From Flavobacteriales bacterium (GTDB taxonomy: Bacteria; Bacteroidota; Bacteroidia; Flavobacteriales_F; PHOS-HE28): DNA of 64,000 nucleotides. The stretch is taken from positions 1,426,001 to 1,490,000 of the forward strand of contig JADJAA010000001.1 in assembly GCA_016704485.1 (NCBI GenBank), in the 5' to 3' direction. Below the pieces are notes generated by a model, which was not told where the DNA came from, ran no database searches, and saw only the letters and a program-made list of their open reading frames with translations. Positions 63,668-64,000 of this stretch are shown here, piece by piece; position 1 is the stretch's first letter, and every line of letters starts with the position of its first letter. Made by a program: the position numbers and the translations under genes.

Positions 63668-64000
63668 ATGAAGAACGCAGAAGAACTGAAAGAGTCCGTT
63701 CGCCGAACATACGCGGACATCGCTTCTCAAAGCAAAGAAGCCAACGCTGCTTCGTGTTGTGGTGCTGGTGGTTGCAGTACCGAAGTCTACAACATCATGA
63801 CCGATGATTACACCGGTCTGCAAGGTCATGCACCCGATGCGGACCTGGGACTTGGTTGCGGTCTGCCTACGGAGACGGCAGGGATCAAACCGGGACATAC
63901 GGTACTGGACCTTGGCAGTGGTGCAGGTAACGATGCATTCGTTGCACGCGCAGCTGTCGGCCCGGATGGTCGAGTGATCGGTGTGGACTTTACACCAGAG
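63668..64000 (+). CDS. arsM: Arsenite methyltransferase ArsM, 3' partial
   Basis: The first 111 codons are present, and the gene continues past the window. It opens KNAEELKESVRRTYADIASQ, followed by a cysteine-rich stretch (AASCCGAGGCST) where ArsM proteins bind As(III), then LGLGCGLPTETAGIKPGHTV and the SAM-binding motif VLDLGSGAGNDAF. ArsM methylates arsenite using S-adenosylmethionine. It starts 38 bp after arsR and is likely co-transcribed with it. Confidence 0.93.
   Translation, partial: MKNAEELKESVRRTYADIASQSKEANAASCCGAGGCSTEVYNIMTDDYTGLQGHAPDADLGLGCGLPTETAGIKPGHTVLDLGSGAGNDAFVARAAVGPDGRVIGVDFTPE

Overview
The window looks like a chromosomal contig of a Bacteroidota bacterium, most likely in or near Flavobacteriales. 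At least six proteins carry or appear to carry type IX secretion (T9SS) C-terminal sorting domains. There is a CHU_C (type B) cargo followed by PorP/SprF and an OmpA/PD40 protein. Where a promoter can be read it fits the Bacteroidota -33 TTTG / -7 TAnnTTTG pattern. Shine-Dalgarno sites are not evident and tightly packed genes often overlap by ATGA or TGATG. No rRNA, tRNA, CRISPR array or transposase gene was found.

Layout. 0-3.7 kb: the 3' part of an acyltransferase-3 gene, then two paralogous T9SS surface proteins. 3.8-8.1 kb (minus): a coupled operon of a cytochrome-b-like membrane protein, a lipoprotein cytochrome c, HflX and PBP1A. 8.3-14.4 kb: an unrecognised membrane-anchored protein, TrpS, PlsC-GatC and a FecA-like TonB receptor. 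14.4-16.6 kb: a scrambled accessory patch with REP-like repeats, a duplicated lipoprotein gene, a ParE/RelE-type toxin-antitoxin pair between two 81-bp direct repeats, and two gene remnants. 16.6-21.7 kb (minus): a copper/heavy-metal locus with a barrel protein carrying a metal-binding tail, a secreted CGAC thioredoxin-like protein, CopA with two in-frame palindromic insertions, and a small membrane protein. 22-25.7 kb: an AraC regulator and an SDR / membrane protein / metallo-hydrolase operon. 25.8-30 kb: a surface protein with nine near-identical repeats. 30.5-33.6 kb (minus): SLC13/TrkA-C transporter, DUF202 and two small proteins. 33.7-35.7 kb: a DUF1801 gene and the second copy of the duplicated lipoprotein, then a gene split by an in-frame TAG. 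35.7-41.1 kb (minus): AI-2E permease, a 59-aa proline-rich ORF, a secreted protein, a propeller T9SS protein and a MORN-like protein. 41.4-44.2 kb (minus): tandem fasciclin genes and a CPBP-like protein lacking its motif residues. 44.4-49.7 kb: Kbl and a large BNR/PKD protein with an unusual C-terminus. 50.3-60.9 kb: a 2461-aa cadherin-like T9SS-B protein with PorP/SprF and OmpA. 61-64 kb: a membrane protein, a deiodinase-like T9SS protein, and an arsR-arsM operon that runs off the window.

The observations most worth following are these. (1) Two unlinked genes (37641 and 41138, minus) share a tandem 14-bp direct-repeat operator with a 21-bp period and identical spacing to a -7-like element, as expected for a LytTR-type activator regulon. 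(2) CopA carries palindromic repeats inserted in frame in its nucleotide-binding domain. (3) A toxin-antitoxin cassette interrupts one arm of an inverted duplication. (4) A deiodinase-like thioredoxin fold is fused to a T9SS signal. (5) An ArsR operator of 28 bp sits on the -7 element of arsR.
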